Notes under the pieces: generated by a model
The model's input: only the letters and a program-made list of their open reading frames with translations
Database searches by the model: none
Told to the model about the DNA's origin: nothing
Shown here: positions 11,230 to 21,817 of the stretch, in pieces
How the letters are laid out: every line of letters begins with the position of its first letter
Position numbering within the stretch: the first letter of the stretch is position 1
NCBI GenBank assembly: GCA_039000515.1
Contig: JBCFYV010000024.1
Span: 39,172,035 to 39,236,034, forward strand
DNA: 64,000 nt
Direction of reading: 5' to 3'
From: Timema cristinae
Lineage: Eukaryota; Arthropoda; Insecta; Phasmatodea; Timematidae
Program-made: the position numbers and the translations under genes

Positions 11230-11980
11230 CTTTATCCATCCATAACTACCAGCTGTTTTTCTGCCTTCCTATCTACCTATTAGTATACAAATACACACAT
11301 TAATGCATTTTTATTTTTTTATTTAAAAAATTAGTAAACTACCTTTAAGTCAATTTTTTAATAAAAAACAAGTATTGTGTTCTTTACCAAATAAAATACT
11401 GTACTGACAGAATATTTATTTTGAATAAAATCGTTAAAGATATTTTATAACTTTAATATTTCTAACTCAAAAATAAGTCATCAGTAGACTACCTTAAAAC
11501 CAATATTTATTTAAAAAAATTAATTATTATGTAAAACTATCCGAAGTAATACATTATTAAAAAAAATGATTAAACCAGTTTTAGAAATAGCTCAAAATTT
11601 TAAAATGGTTCATCAGCAAACTACCATTTATTTTAGGGCTTGGATCAAAAGCACGATTTTGTCTCGAGGTATGAACATATTATGTAGCATCTAAATATAT
11701 AATGTTTTAATGAAATTTATCAAACCGTTTCGGCCGTAGCAGACATTTTTTCAAAATTAATATTTCTTATGCATAAATTAAAAAAAAAAAAGACCAACTG
11801 ATGATGTATTCGAGCATGATGTTTCAAAATGTTTAGGTTTCAAAAGTTTTATTTTACCATTCCATATGTTGACATAGACTTATTACTTACCGGTACTCGA
11901 TTGTATATACTGCCGCTAGCAGACACTGTTCATCTGTCACTAAAAAGATAATCTCTACGTAACTCTCGGTACAGTCTGTG
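11227..11980. other. AT-rich with diverged repeats of a GTAAACTACC motif
   Basis: Words such as AGTAAACTACCTTTAAGTCA, CATCAGTAGACTACCTTAAA and CATCAGCAAACTACCATTTA recur at about 11332, 11479 and 11610 in otherwise AT-rich DNA. Similar words occur near 38300-38450 and 57030-57300. No gene. Confidence 0.45.
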
Positions 11981-12259
11981 AATCGAAACAACGGTGACCT
12001 GGCGGTCTAGGGGTAAGGTGTCAGACTTCTGTGCCGGCGGCCGGGGTTCAATCCTCGATCCCGGCACAGAGTTATCTGATTACCAAACCCTTCCTTCACC
12101 TCTGACAAGACATCTTGTGAATGTGAGGAATGCCAGGCCTTCACCGTGGTTCGGATTCCACGTTAAACTGTAGGTCCTTCATTTCATCTCACAATCACCC
12201 TACCATTACACATTAGCGTAAGTGCGTATAACCCGAACGGGTAGTAAGACGCGGTGGTG

Positions 12260-12291
<32 letters not shown>

Positions 12292-12300
12292 CGAAACAAC
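11981..12300 (+). repeat. SINE-A with a 12-bp target-site duplication
   Basis: The element spans 11993-12290, from GGTGACCTGGCGGTCTAGGG to (TAA)n. Direct repeats AATCGAAACAAC flank it exactly (11981-11992 and 12289-12300), which shows retrotransposition and a fairly young age. Confidence 0.93.
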
Positions 12301-12354
12301 GGCTTTTTAGGTAACGCAATGTGTAATGTACCTACACTAGAACACTATTGTGAC

Positions 12355-12582
12355 ACCCGCCTCGGTGGATTCATAGTTTAACGCAGTAGACCAGACTGCT
12401 GATGACGGGGAGATCGAGGTTCGAATCTTGGTCGGGTGTACTGAAGACGGCTTTTCATAAATGGTTTTACACTCTCCCGCCAAGAAAATGTGAGTACACT
12501 TCATCTAAATATAACCTTCATAATTCTTAAAACTATTAGCGTAATTAGTACATAAGAGTATAACCTAAACGGTGATATATTT
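12355..12582 (+). repeat. SINE-B (B1/B2-like)
   Basis: Head ACCCGCCTCGGTGGATTC, box-B-like GAGGTTCGAATCTTGG, core CCAAGAAAATGTGAGTACAC, tail AGTATAACCTAAACGG. A damaged copy. Confidence 0.8.
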
Positions 12583-12584
12583 AT

Positions 12585-12750
12585 CTAGCACCGCGCCTTA
12601 CTACCCGTTCGACTTATACGGGAAAGGGGAGGGTGGGGTGAAATCATATCATGACACCCAACTACGAGTCGAATCCCGACCTCCCTATCACCGGAAAACC
12701 AGACTAGACTAGATTTTATACCTTCTTCCGCGTGACCACCAATGCAGGTA
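12585..12750 (-). repeat. SINE-B1, internally deleted
   Basis: Tail at left (TAGCACCGCGCCTTACTACC), then a jump to box-B complement GAGTCGAATCCCGACC and a damaged head. It sits tail to tail with the preceding SINE. Confidence 0.7.
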
Positions 12751-12944
12751 TTTATATTTAGGCCTACATTTAATTATTATAGATCATATAATATGTGTTT
12801 AACCTATCTCTTATTTATTAAAAACTATTTGATTCGTAGGATTTTATCTAAACCGGAAACTATCCCAGGATGAAGGATTGGGACAGATAAATTGTTTTTT
12901 TTTTCTGTCAGTATTGACAACATTTTACAAGCCAAGTTTAATTT

Positions 12945-13355
12945 TGGCCTACTCTGCATAACCTCACAAGTTGCAAGATCGTGATAATTTTGTTCTCCTA
13001 TACACAACATCACACGTTGTAAGCTAGTGATAACTTTGTTCTCTTGCAAAAATGATCAAAATTTGTAAAATCGTGATCAATTGGTTCTACTAGGCACAAT
13101 CTCACAAGTTGCAAGAAGTGATATCTTTGTTCTTCTACACACAGCAACATACCTTCCAAGGTCGTGATAACTTTGGTCTCCTATGCGCATAACAGGTTTC
13201 ACGATCGTAATAACTTTGGTACATCATAAGGTACAATATTGTGATAACTTTGCTCTCTTGTACACAACATCACAAGTTGCACGATCGTGATAACTTTGCT
13301 CTCTTGTACACAACATCACAAGTTGCAAGACTGTGATAACTTTACCCTTCTGTGT
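12945..13355. repeat. 46-bp minisatellite, about 8-9 copies
   Basis: The unit contains CACAAGTTGCAAGATCGTGA, TAACTTTG and TCTCTTGTACACAACAT. The last units (near 13250 and 13297) are almost identical, while units to the left are increasingly diverged and carry deletions. The minus-strand frame at 12825-13049 overlaps the array and is not supported as a gene. Confidence 0.8.
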
Positions 13356-13585
13356 TATGGAGAAGGAACTGTTTTACAAAGACAGGCCTTGTTTATCAGC
13401 GATGACTCGTGGCGGGACTATCATATCAAAACATACGTTACAGTGTAATCTACTTGTTCTGTGATCTTATGACCTTGGTTGGATGGTTCGATATATTCCA
13501 TGAATCACAGTTTATAGCTTCCTCTCTTGGTTCCATGTGTCATTGAATCTCTCCCCACATGTACTCTCTTTTCTAATAACATGTA

Positions 13586-13819
13586 ACCCGCTTCAGTGGC
13601 CGATTAGTCTAAGGCGTCACTCTCGTGGTCTGCTGATGATGAGGGGATTGGGGCTCACCTTCCTGTTAAGTGTGCTGAAGGTGGTTTTCCTAAATGGTTA
13701 TCCACTCTATCCCCACGCAAATGTGGGTACACTTAATCTAAATTCAACCTTCCTCCTTCCTAGCACATTAGCGTAATTAGGTATATCCCTAGAGGGCAGT
13801 AAGACGTGGTGCTTAAAAA
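13586..13819 (+). repeat. SINE-B1, full length
   Basis: Head ACCCGCTTCAGTGGCCGA with TAGTCTAAGGCG, core CCACGCAAATGTGGGTACAC, tail GGCAGTAAGACGTGGTGC plus an A run. Confidence 0.85.
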
Positions 13820-14137
13820 ATGGCGCAGGCCCTTTTCCAGCTCTATATTCGAGACTATTAAAGGGGAGTTATATAAATCTAGACTAAAGGGGGTGAATTT
13901 ATTCAGGGAGGGGAAAATGCTCCACATGACACCCCCGTAGCCCCGGTTTCCTCCGTCACTGGAAGGAAGGTTAGTGCCGATCTCTCGGCTGCAACGAATA
14001 TTTTTTTAATACAGGTCCCAACGTGAGTAATGAGGAAACGGAGGACAGCGAACTCTTTAAGAGTGGATGGAGCCCACGTAGAAAAGAAAAGGCTTGTGTG
14101 GTCGAGAGCAAAATATTGTTCTCACTCAATATATACT

Positions 14138-14584
14138 TCTATACTAATATTATAAAGAGGAAAGATTTGATTTTTTGTTTTTTGTTTGTAATGGATAAAC
14201 ACTCAAAAACTACTTGACCGATTTTAAAATTCTTTCACCAATATAAAGCTACATTATCAGCGAGTAACATAGCAATATTTTATTTTGAAAATTAAATTTA
14301 TTCCTCATAAAAATGTCGATAGTATATTATATAGTCGTTGTAAAAAAAAAGTTGCTGAAGGAAAGTGGGTTGGTGAAGGGGCGGGGGTAGGGGTGAGGAA
14401 AGAGGAATGAGATGAAAATGGGAGGGAGGATAAAAAGGAGGGGGGTCTATACAGTGATGGTAGGACTGTATTTTCAAAAAAAATAAGTAAAAAAAGTTTT
14501 GTTTTTATATTGACATGATGGATGATTTGAAGCTTTGTTTTACAGGATTCTTTACAATATTTTTTTACGGGTAAGGGGACTAGT
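14138..14584 (+). mobile_element. Non-autonomous Helitron-like element
   Basis: It begins TCTATACTAATATTATAAAG, a 5' end typical of animal Helitron derivatives, and ends ACGGGTAAGGGGACTAGT, with the expected CTAGT-like terminus and T-rich flank. No Rep/helicase coding capacity in about 447 bp. A closely similar copy lies at 55307-55753 on the other strand and further 3' ends occur at 14667 and 53980. No terminal inverted repeats or duplications, as expected for Helitrons. Confidence 0.7.
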
Positions 14585-14625
14585 TATATATATATATATA
14601 TATATATTATATTATAATATATTTA

Positions 14626-14657
<32 letters not shown>

Positions 14658-14666
14658 TATAAATAG
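14585..14666. repeat. (TA)n microsatellite
   Basis: TA-rich tract with TATAT/ATATAAT interruptions separating two inverted Helitron-like 3' ends. Confidence 0.9.
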
Positions 14667-14695
14667 TCCCTCTTTCCCCGTAAAAAAAAATATAT
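14667..14695 (-). mobile_element. Inverted Helitron-like 3' end fragment
   Basis: AGTCCCTCTTTCCCCGTAAA is the reverse complement of the Helitron-like 3' terminus seen just upstream at 14563-14584. The rest of the second element is missing or replaced by another TA tract. Confidence 0.6.
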
Positions 14696-14737
14696 ATATA
14701 TATATGTAAAAAAAATTCTGCGTCGCATCTTACTAGC

Positions 14738-14905
14738 CGTCCAAGTTATCCGCATTTTAAGGGACGAGGAAGATAGAACGTAAGGGAGAATAATATGCGC
14801 GGTAGGTAAAACCGCCCTCAGTATACCCGGACGGTATTCGAACCCTGGCCTTACCGTCATCGGGAACCCAAGCTTATTGACGTTTAGACAGCGTGCCCAA
14901 CATAT
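14738..14905 (-). repeat. Diverged SINE-B1-like fragment
   Basis: Contains ACCGCCCTCAGTATACCCGG, the box-B complement TATTCGAACCCTGG and a degraded head with TTTAGACAGCGTGCCC. The tail is absent. Confidence 0.6.
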
Positions 14906-14989
14906 CTGGTAGTTTTAAACTTACACACTGATGATTTCATTGCTTAGTTCTACGAGAACAATAGTTATCCAAGTGGTTGTATCCACAAA

Positions 14990-15238
14990 TGTCGGTTCGT
15001 GGACTAAGGCGTCAACTCCGTATGATATAGCTTCATGGTGATACGGTCAGGGGTCGAATCTAGGCCGGGTGCACTGGTGAGTGATTTTGGTTACATTCTT
15101 TTCCGCTCTCTCTCTCTCGCTCTCTCCATACAAATTCAGTTACATTTAATATACAATTCTACTTTCCTCCCCCTATCCCATTAGTATAAAGATGTAGACA
15201 GTCCGGAAGCTTAGTGAGACCTGGAGCACAAAAAAAAG
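14990..15238 (+). repeat. Diverged SINE-B1
   Basis: GTGGACTAAGGCGTCAACTC resembles box A and GGGGTCGAATCTAGGCCGGG resembles box B. The core is interrupted by a CTCTCT tract, and an A run ends the element. Confidence 0.6.
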
Positions 15239-16167
15239 GGTAAAGAATAAATAAGTCAAGATCAAATTGATAGAAATTTAGATAGTTATGTAAAAGGGTA
15301 AATAGTTTTGCAATTTATCAAAGTAAATGTTAATCAAATTTAGACCAAATTCAAATATTATTTAGATGTAAAGATTCTAGTCATAACTTGTTTGATATAA
15401 ATTTACGGTTATTCCATTTAAAATACAAATTTGGACAAAAAAACCTGTCGTAACTGGGGAAATATATTTCGGGGACAAAGACTTGAATGATTAAAAAAAA
15501 TGATTTATAGAGATAACTTTTCTGATTATCTTTTTTACTCACTTTTTAATCTAATTTGTATTTCTTCTCTATCTAATATAATTAATTATAACTAGATTAT
15601 TAGTTTTCTTTCTAGGAAGCGTACAGTCGGCAAATGAACCGCGCTCGTTTTAGGAGACACAAAGGAATGTTTTGCACATTGTTATATTCGGTTAAAGTCA
15701 TGTGTATGTGTGTGTGTGTGTGTGTGTGTATGTTCTCGTTAATTAAACAATCAACTCGGCTTCGATCCAGAGCGGACGTTTTATGACATAGGAAAGTGGT
15801 GGGGGGTTGGTTGGTGAGAGGTAAGAGGGGTATTGTGGAGGTGTGGGGGGAGGGGAAGGAGGGAGGGTGTATGAAAATGTTCCATGGTGTGTGGAGCAAA
15901 TAAATGCGACGACTGCTGTTGACATTGATTACACACTTAACTAGAGTAAAAACACAGGGGTACTTTAGTTGGTTTTTTTTTTAAAAGAGAGAAAAAAGAA
16001 TCAATTACTTTACTGATGTGAAAAATGAAAAGTTAAATAGAAAATAATTAGTTTCGATGTGTTAGATAATGACTTCATATATTTTTAAATTCGAGTTAAC
16101 ATGATCAAAGGTGTGCAGTTTTAATTAAATGCACTTGCAATCATAAAGGTATGAGATAATATATTTC
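15239..16167. other. No gene; contains a TG microsatellite and a G-rich tract
   Basis: A (TG)n tract with one A interruption lies at 15701-15730 and a G/T-rich purine tract at about 15790-15880. Two overlapping minus-strand frames through this tract (15612-15925) are histidine/threonine- and proline-rich by composition and are not supported as genes. Confidence 0.55.
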
Positions 16168-16240
16168 AGAACCTGATTGGGGATTGAACCTGACCTCTCA
16201 TCAAGAGCGCTAGTGCGCGCACATACAATTACGCCCGCTC
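16168..16240 (-). repeat. tRNA-like SINE head fragment
   Basis: Reverse strand reads GTGCGCGCACTAGCGCTCTT ... GGTTCAATCCCC, resembling linked box A and box B. It belongs to none of the main families here. Confidence 0.4.
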
Positions 16241-16438
16241 TCCTTGTAATATATTATTATTATTATTATATATTATTAGCACCGCGTCTTACTACCCGTT
16301 CGGGTTATACGCACTTCCGCTAATGTGTAATGGTAGGGTGATTGTGAGATGAAATGAAGGACCTACAGTTTAACGTGGAATCCGAACCACGGTGGTGACC
16401 TGGCATTCCACACATTCACAAGATGTCTTTCCTTGTAA
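16241..16438 (-). repeat. SINE-A, 5'-truncated, with target-site duplication
   Basis: The insert (16250-16429) keeps the 3' half (TAGCACCGCGTCTTACTACC to CACAAGATGTCTT) and lacks the whole tRNA-like head. The 9-bp repeat TCCTTGTAA flanks both ends (16241-16249 and 16430-16438), so truncation happened at insertion, as in LINE-type target-primed reverse transcription. Confidence 0.85.
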
Positions 16439-16447
16439 CTGAACCTA

Positions 16448-16683
16448 CAGTAGCCCCGTGGCTTCTTTGGTGCTGACTGACAGCTCACAGCTGTCACTTC
16501 TGACAGTCAACATTTAGGTATATACCTAAATTTTGACCGTCAGAAGTGACAGCTGCTAAACACATGTTTTTTGCAGATCATATGGTTCGGCGTAGGGATA
16601 TAATTTGTTCTGTAACTTTTCAAAGCCGTTATCTGTCAGCTGTGAGCTGTCAGTCAGCAACCAAAGAAGCCATGGGGCTACTG
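16448..16683. mobile_element. Palindromic MITE with nested inverted repeats
   Basis: Terminal inverted repeats of about 43 bp start CAGTAGCCCC(G/A)TGGCTTC (left 16448-16490, right 16639-16683, one mismatch and one gap). Inside, a second inverted repeat of 33-bp arms (16488-16520 and 16523-16555, two mismatches) meets at a 2-bp centre. No transposase. No clear target-site duplication, so the superfamily is open; hAT or PIF/Harbinger are candidates. The frames at 16556-16864 and 16605-16856 read through it. Confidence 0.8.
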
Positions 16684-17131
16684 AGGCTAGGACACTGAAC
16701 TTGACAAACTTAACCTTAGCGCTAATAATTTGTTTATCTAGGCAACAGGACGATACTCCACACCAGTTTTTCCCAAACTTTTGCCAGTCATACCCCTTTC
16801 GGGACCATAGCCTGACCATCCCACCTCTTCCGGCTCTTAAAAAATATATAAAATAATTAATCAAATTCCCACCATCTTGTTAAGTATAAACAGACGTTCC
16901 CAATGTTAGTAAGCTTTAGTTTTTTTTTTTGGCACCGTATATTACTACCCGTTCGGTTTATGCGCGTATGTACTAATTGCACTAATGTGTTAGGTGTGAG
17001 TAAGGTCGAATTTAGAGTAAATGTACCCGAATTTGTGTGGAGGTAGAGTGGTATACCATTTAGGGAAAACCACCCTCAGTACACCCAAACCGGTTTCGAA
17101 TCCCGGTCACCCCGCCACCAGCAGTTTAGTT

Positions 17132-17479
17132 CAGGGTTCCCAAACTTTTTGAATGGCCTACCGCCCAAACAATTTCCGTAACTTGTAGTACCAGATAGAG
17201 CTGAGTACTTACTATTTTGATACATATTTAATGGTGCGCAGGTATATAGAACACAGACTGCACCGGTTGTCTGGCTTGAATCACTGTTGACACCCCTCAA
17301 CCATTGGTTAAAATCTGTTTTAATTATGGATATACTTGGTTCGAACATATTTATAATATTTTATGATTTCCGACTTTAATATGCTTGTCTTTTTTTTTTT
17401 TTTTTGCTTCTCATGGCGTACCACCGGGAATAAATGCACGTACCACTGGTGGTATGCTTATCACAATTGGGAACCGCTG
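17132..17479. mobile_element. hAT-like MITE inside SINE-B1
   Basis: Left end CAGGGTTCCCAAACTTTTTG, right end (reversed) CAGCGGTTCCCAATTGTGAT. The 8-bp flanks are GTTTAGTT (17124-17131) and GATTAGTC (17480-17487), six of eight identical. 348 bp, no transposase frame; the short open frames here are chance. Confidence 0.8.
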
Positions 17480-17511
17480 GATTAGTCCATTTCAGGAGAG
17501 ATACCTTAGAC

Positions 17512-18158
17512 CAGGGTTCCAAAACCTTTTAAATCGAAGGAGCCCTTGCACCAGAAAAAAAAACACACGTGCTGGTGCCCTCATAAATATGTCTTACACT
17601 AATATAATAACATTCAATAATGACAGTTGGTGACCTGGCGGTCTAGGGGTAAGGTGTCGGACCTCTATGTTGGGGTCTAGGTTCAATTCTCGGTCCCAGC
17701 ACAGATTTATCTGATCGCTAAACCCTTCCTTCACTTCTAACAAGACGTGTATTAATCACATCTTGTGAATGTGGGAATGCCAGGCCTCCACCGTGGATTG
17801 GATCCACGTTAAACTGTAGGTCCTTCCATTTCATTTCACAATACCCTAACATTACACATTAGCGTAAGTGCTTATAACCTGAACGGGTAGTAAGACGCTG
17901 GTGCTTTAATAATTAAATAATAATATAATAATTAATTTACAGTTTAATTTTACAAGCATAAAAACTATAAGACATACGGAAAATCTCACACGCTCTGGCT
18001 GGGTCTTTGGCAAAATGTCCTTTATTTAGATTTGAAGATTTTTGGAAATATTAATTATTGATGTTTATTTTATAGGATGAGAAACGAATAAAGAATATTC
18101 TAAAATTTTCTCACGGAGCCTTAGATAACTATGGGGAAACCCAGTTTAAAAAACGTGG
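17512..18158. mobile_element. hAT-like element inside SINE-B1, itself interrupted by SINE-A
   Basis: Left end CAGGGTTCCAAAACCTTTTA, right end (reversed) CCACGTTTTTTAAACTGGG. The 8-bp flanks are CCTTAGAC (17504-17511) and TCTTAGAC (18159-18166). SINE-A sits at 17629-17932. The same element family recurs at 30959-31562 (shared words CGAAGGAGCCCTTG, ACTAATAT-ATTAACATTCAATAA, AAATGTCCTTTATT). Confidence 0.85.
17629..17932 (+). repeat. SINE-A nested in the hAT-like element
   Basis: Complete copy from GGTGACCTGGCGGTCTAGGG to a TAAT-rich tail. It entered directly after AATAATGACAGTT; a related ACAGTT word follows the tail (near 17940), probably the target-site duplication. Confidence 0.88.
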
Positions 18159-18577
18159 TCTTAGACCATTCGGCCATCGAAGCGGGTTAAATAAGCTTTT
18201 GTGCAACGACAGAGATATAAAAGTTCATAACATAACTTCAAAATCTGCGTTAATTTGTCTATCAGACTTACTACTTTATAAAATTATGATTCATAAATCT
18301 TAGTGGGACATTTCATAGACCCTGTAATCCTTCGCCTATCCCTGGGGGTACGCGTACCACAATTTGGGAAACGCTGCTCTACACAAACTGCACCAATGAC
18401 GCATTCAAGGGGGTTTGGCAACAAGCGGGGGCGTTCCGCCACCCTCGACTCTCAGAATCAAAATAATTTTTTAAGGAAATACGCCTCGGTAAGCTAGACA
18501 TTTCCGCGCAGGCGTTTAGCTCTAAAGTTTGATTCACACGTTAACCGAAAATAGAAAACCAAATCGGCTTGAACCTG

Positions 18578-18795
18578 CTTGGTGGCTGATGGTCTAACGC
18601 GCTACTCTCTGGTGACTAGATTTCTGAAGACTGGGAGATCGTGGCTCGATCGAGGTTTGGTGCACTGAGGGTGGTTTTTCCTAAATGGATTTCCAGGCTT
18701 CCTCCACACAAATTACGGGTGCACTCCTTCTAAATTAAAACTTCCTCATCCTTAATACATTAGTGTAATTAGTACATGTTCTCCCGTGCTTAATA
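18578..18795 (+). repeat. SINE-B1
   Basis: Contains TGATGGTCTAACGCGCTACT, box-B-like GGCTCGATCGAGG, GGTTTTTCCTAAATGGATTT and CCACACAAATTACGGGTGCA. The distal tail is missing. Confidence 0.8.
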
Positions 18796-19330
18796 TCTCT
18801 GCCAGAATGGACCAAGTAGAGAGAGATGAGTTGTACTAAACCCGCGCAGCATAGGCTCGTCATGACTGTGACCATTTCTGTTCTGCCTTTTTTTCTTTTT
18901 TTTTACTTACAATCCACATTAATGCACTATTTAATTCTAAGATGCGTTATTTCAAAATATGGTTCAACCAAAATAAAGTCGGACATTCCAATAGGGCTCT
19001 TTTCTCTCTTAACAACCCTTTATTTTGAGTTGTACTCGTATTAATAAAAAAAAAACAAGCGTGAAAATGTGACATTACCTAATTTTAAACGACTTTAAAA
19101 ACATATTTTTTGTAGCTATGAGACTAGGTTTGATGAAAAAGGGCTCTAGATTTAGCCTTCCTCTAACAAATACATTAATTTAGTAATAGGTTCACAAAGA
19201 CAATTTTAAGTTATTTGAAAAATTGCCGCGAGCTTTCTTCTTTACCTTGAGATAAGATTCGTAATTTTCTTTCCCCTATTTCTTATTCTCATGACAAAGG
19301 ATGGTTGTAGGGGAAGGGTGAAAGGGAGAC
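18796..19330. other. No gene recognised
   Basis: AT-rich sequence. The 72-codon plus-strand frame at 18826-19044 is hydrophobic, has no motif and lies in T-rich DNA, so I do not call it. Confidence 0.45.
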
Positions 19331-19605
19331 ATTATTATTATTATTAGTTAGTACCGCGTCTTACTACCCGTTCGGGTTATACGCACTTACGCTAATGTGA
19401 TAAATGGTAGGGTGAGTGTGAGATGAAATGGTGGACCTACAGTTTAACGTGGGATCTGAACCACGGTGGAGGCCTGGCATTCCACACATTCCCAAGATGT
19501 CTTGTCAGAGTTTGAAGGAAGGGTTTGGCAATCAGATAAATCCGTGCCGGGACCGAGGATTGAACCCCGGAGCCCGACACCTTACCCCTAGATCTCCAGG
19601 TCACC
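19331..19605 (-). repeat. SINE-A with a small head deletion
   Basis: Runs from (ATT)n and CCGCGTCTTACTACCCGTTC to CTCCAGGTCACC. A segment of about 16 bp around the anticodon-equivalent region is missing between CCCCGGAGCC and CGACACC. The flanks AAGGGAGAC and AAGGAGAC are a likely target-site duplication. Confidence 0.88.
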
Positions 19606-19931
19606 AAGGAGACTAAACTTAGACATAATAGAGAAGTAGTTCTAGAAAACGACACATATCACTGTATTTTAATCCGTGTGGCATGACAGAGATTGATATT
19701 TTCTCGCTGACTGAGGTGGCCGCCTTAAAACACGTTCATTACAACGGCGCTGAAGATATGTCGAGAGCTGAGCTAAATTTCGGCTTACGGCCCTTATACA
19801 CATTAAAAGTACTCACACTAGTTAGGAAAAAAAAAGTACAGAAATAATAGATTAAATCAATTTTTTTATGTGCCCTTCGCCTCCGAAATTAATTTTCTGG
19901 GTACGCCTCTGAATAGAACATTACTTTGGAC

Positions 19932-20154
19932 ACCATCTACAGTCCAATTTTCACAGCAAACGCCTTTTATAAAATACAAACTTTTTGTGATAATATTTTA
20001 CTAAACTGTTAGTGTTATTTTATAGGTAGTGATAATATCTATCAAAAAGTGATAGCTGCAGATCACATGACTTGACGTTTGAATACAGTAAAGTAGATCT
20101 AGTAACGTTTCTAACTGTGAGATAAGGTACTTCTTATAAAAATTGGACTGTAGA
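19932..20154. mobile_element. FB2 inverted-repeat element, uninterrupted copy
   Basis: Ends TACAGTCCAATTTTCAC at left and the inverse AAAATTGGACTGTAG at right. The interior has GATAGCTGCAGATCACATGA and CTTGACGTTTGAATAC, words that recur at 3217, 25310, 32370, 49235, 52445 and 54915. About 220 bp, non-coding: a MITE or foldback family. This is the reference copy for the broken ones. Confidence 0.75.
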
Positions 20155-20339
20155 ATCGAACCAGAGCACCCCTGTCACATGCGACTAAACCACCTGACTG
20201 GACGACCTTGTTGAACCTTGTTAGGTAGATCAGTAACATATTCAACAAGTCAAAAAAAAAAGGAGGAGGGGAGGTGTGTGTTTGCGACAGAGAGCGCTCT
20301 ACGTACTTAACCGTCGTGGGACAATTATTTTCCGCGGGT

Positions 20340-20790
20340 CGCCCACACAAGTCATCTTATCCAATGTGATCCCCGTCCTTTGCTAACTTATGTCGACCGA
20401 GCTACGGTCAAGTGGCGCACGACACTGAACCTAATGGAGGTTCCAAGTCTGTGCCGCTAGAGCGTGTTAGTGTCGTGGAGGCTTTGTGGAGCCAGCCGCC
20501 TCTGGACCCCAAAATCGATGCGCCGCTGTTGCCTCCAATGTGGAAACCCCATTACTCAATGCTTCTCTCTGGTCCAGTCCGTCCCACTACACATTGCCAA
20601 CAAGCTGACGTTGTGTTTCGACTGCGAGGACACCAATTTACCAATGAAATATTTATTAGTCCCCCGGAAGAAATGAAATATTGAAGTTCGCTCATGCGTA
20701 GCGGTCAAACCTTCATCACCAGCCCCTGTTTCCTCTGATTGTCTCGACTTTGGGGAGAGATCTACTTGTAGGCCAATATTTCCCATTCCA
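20340..20790. other. GC-richer block of unknown nature
   Basis: G+C is visibly higher than in the surroundings and no SINE is present. Frames of 70-90 codons are open on both strands (20412-20684 +, 20464-20676 +, 20556-20795 -) with no family motif and no clear splice sites. It could be an old exon, a decayed gene fragment, a regulatory island or a transposon interior. Confidence 0.35.
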
Positions 20791-21173
20791 AACAAGCTCT
20801 TATAACATTAATCCTCTTCTTAAGGATTAGGGATGTGGACGACGTTCAATGAACGCTATTGAAAGGAAACTAAAAACTATCACACTGTAATCATCTCTAC
20901 TATCGTAAAAAAAAGAAAGAAAAAGATCGATATAGTACTAGTATCGAAATAAAATTATCGATAGTAGGTATTTGTATCTAAAGATTAAGATAGAAGACGT
21001 CTTATCAGGATTTGATGTAGTCTAGTGTTTTTATGTACGAACACATGCTTTCTCTATATGTCCTTAGAAATTTGGTGCTGATCTAGTAACGTTATATAAA
21101 CCTTTTAAATTATAAATTAATATTTACCATATTTTATACGAGTAATAATATCAGATCAATAATAATTATAATA
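20791..21173. other. No feature recognised
   Basis: AT-rich sequence with short repeats of ATCGATA (near 20927-20962). Confidence 0.45.
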
Positions 21174-21431
21174 ACCCGCTCCGGTGTCCGCGTGTTCTAA
21201 CGCGCTAACCCTCGCAGTAGACTAGACTGCCGATGATGGGGTGATTGAGGTTCGAATCTAGGTTGGGTGTACCGAGGGTTGTTTTTCCAAGATGGGTTTC
21301 CACTTTTCCTCTACGGGAATGTGGGTACACTTCCTATTAATATAACCTTCCTAAACCTTAAAACCATCAGCGTAATTAGTACATAAGCGTATAATCCGAA
21401 AGGGTAGTAAGATGTGGTGCTAAAAATAAAT
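21174..21431 (+). repeat. SINE-B1, full length
   Basis: Head ACCCGCTCCGGTGTCCGC, GTTCTAACGCGC, box-B-like GAGGTTCGAATC, core TCTACGGGAATGTGGGTACA, tail AGGGTAGTAAGATGTGGTGC. Confidence 0.87.
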
Positions 21432-21817
21432 AGGCCTATATATCCCGGGAATCGAACTAGACAACCGTAAACCGATCTGACTAGCACCGCAATATAAACA
21501 ACCCCGATTTAATCTCCCAGCCCATCTCACATATCATCTGATATCTCAACCAATGTGTCAGTCTAAAATTGATCGGACCAATCATCACCGCATTAAATAT
21601 CACTTCATAAATGTACAATGCTATTAACATACCACCACCAGTGCCGCGTCATGTGACAACTCTTCAATTTAGGGGTAAGGTCATTGTAGTGCCGGTACAT
21701 GATCTAATAATGTTCTCCTGCCTCCCCTCTGGAAGCATCAGAACATGATTTTCACCAAGCGAACATATTACAGAACATTTAACATTGTAAAATATATGAG
21801 TACTGAAAAGGTGTATT

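Larger units (their letters stand above)
16931..18190 (-). repeat. SINE-B1 split by two hAT-like elements
   Basis: Three pieces of one reverse-orientation SINE-B1: 16931-17131 (tail, core, box-B complement), 17480-17511 (middle of head) and 18159-18190 (head end, CATTCGGCCATCGAAGCGGG). Reading across the insertions restores family order, showing that the host SINE is older than both transposons. Confidence 0.88.
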
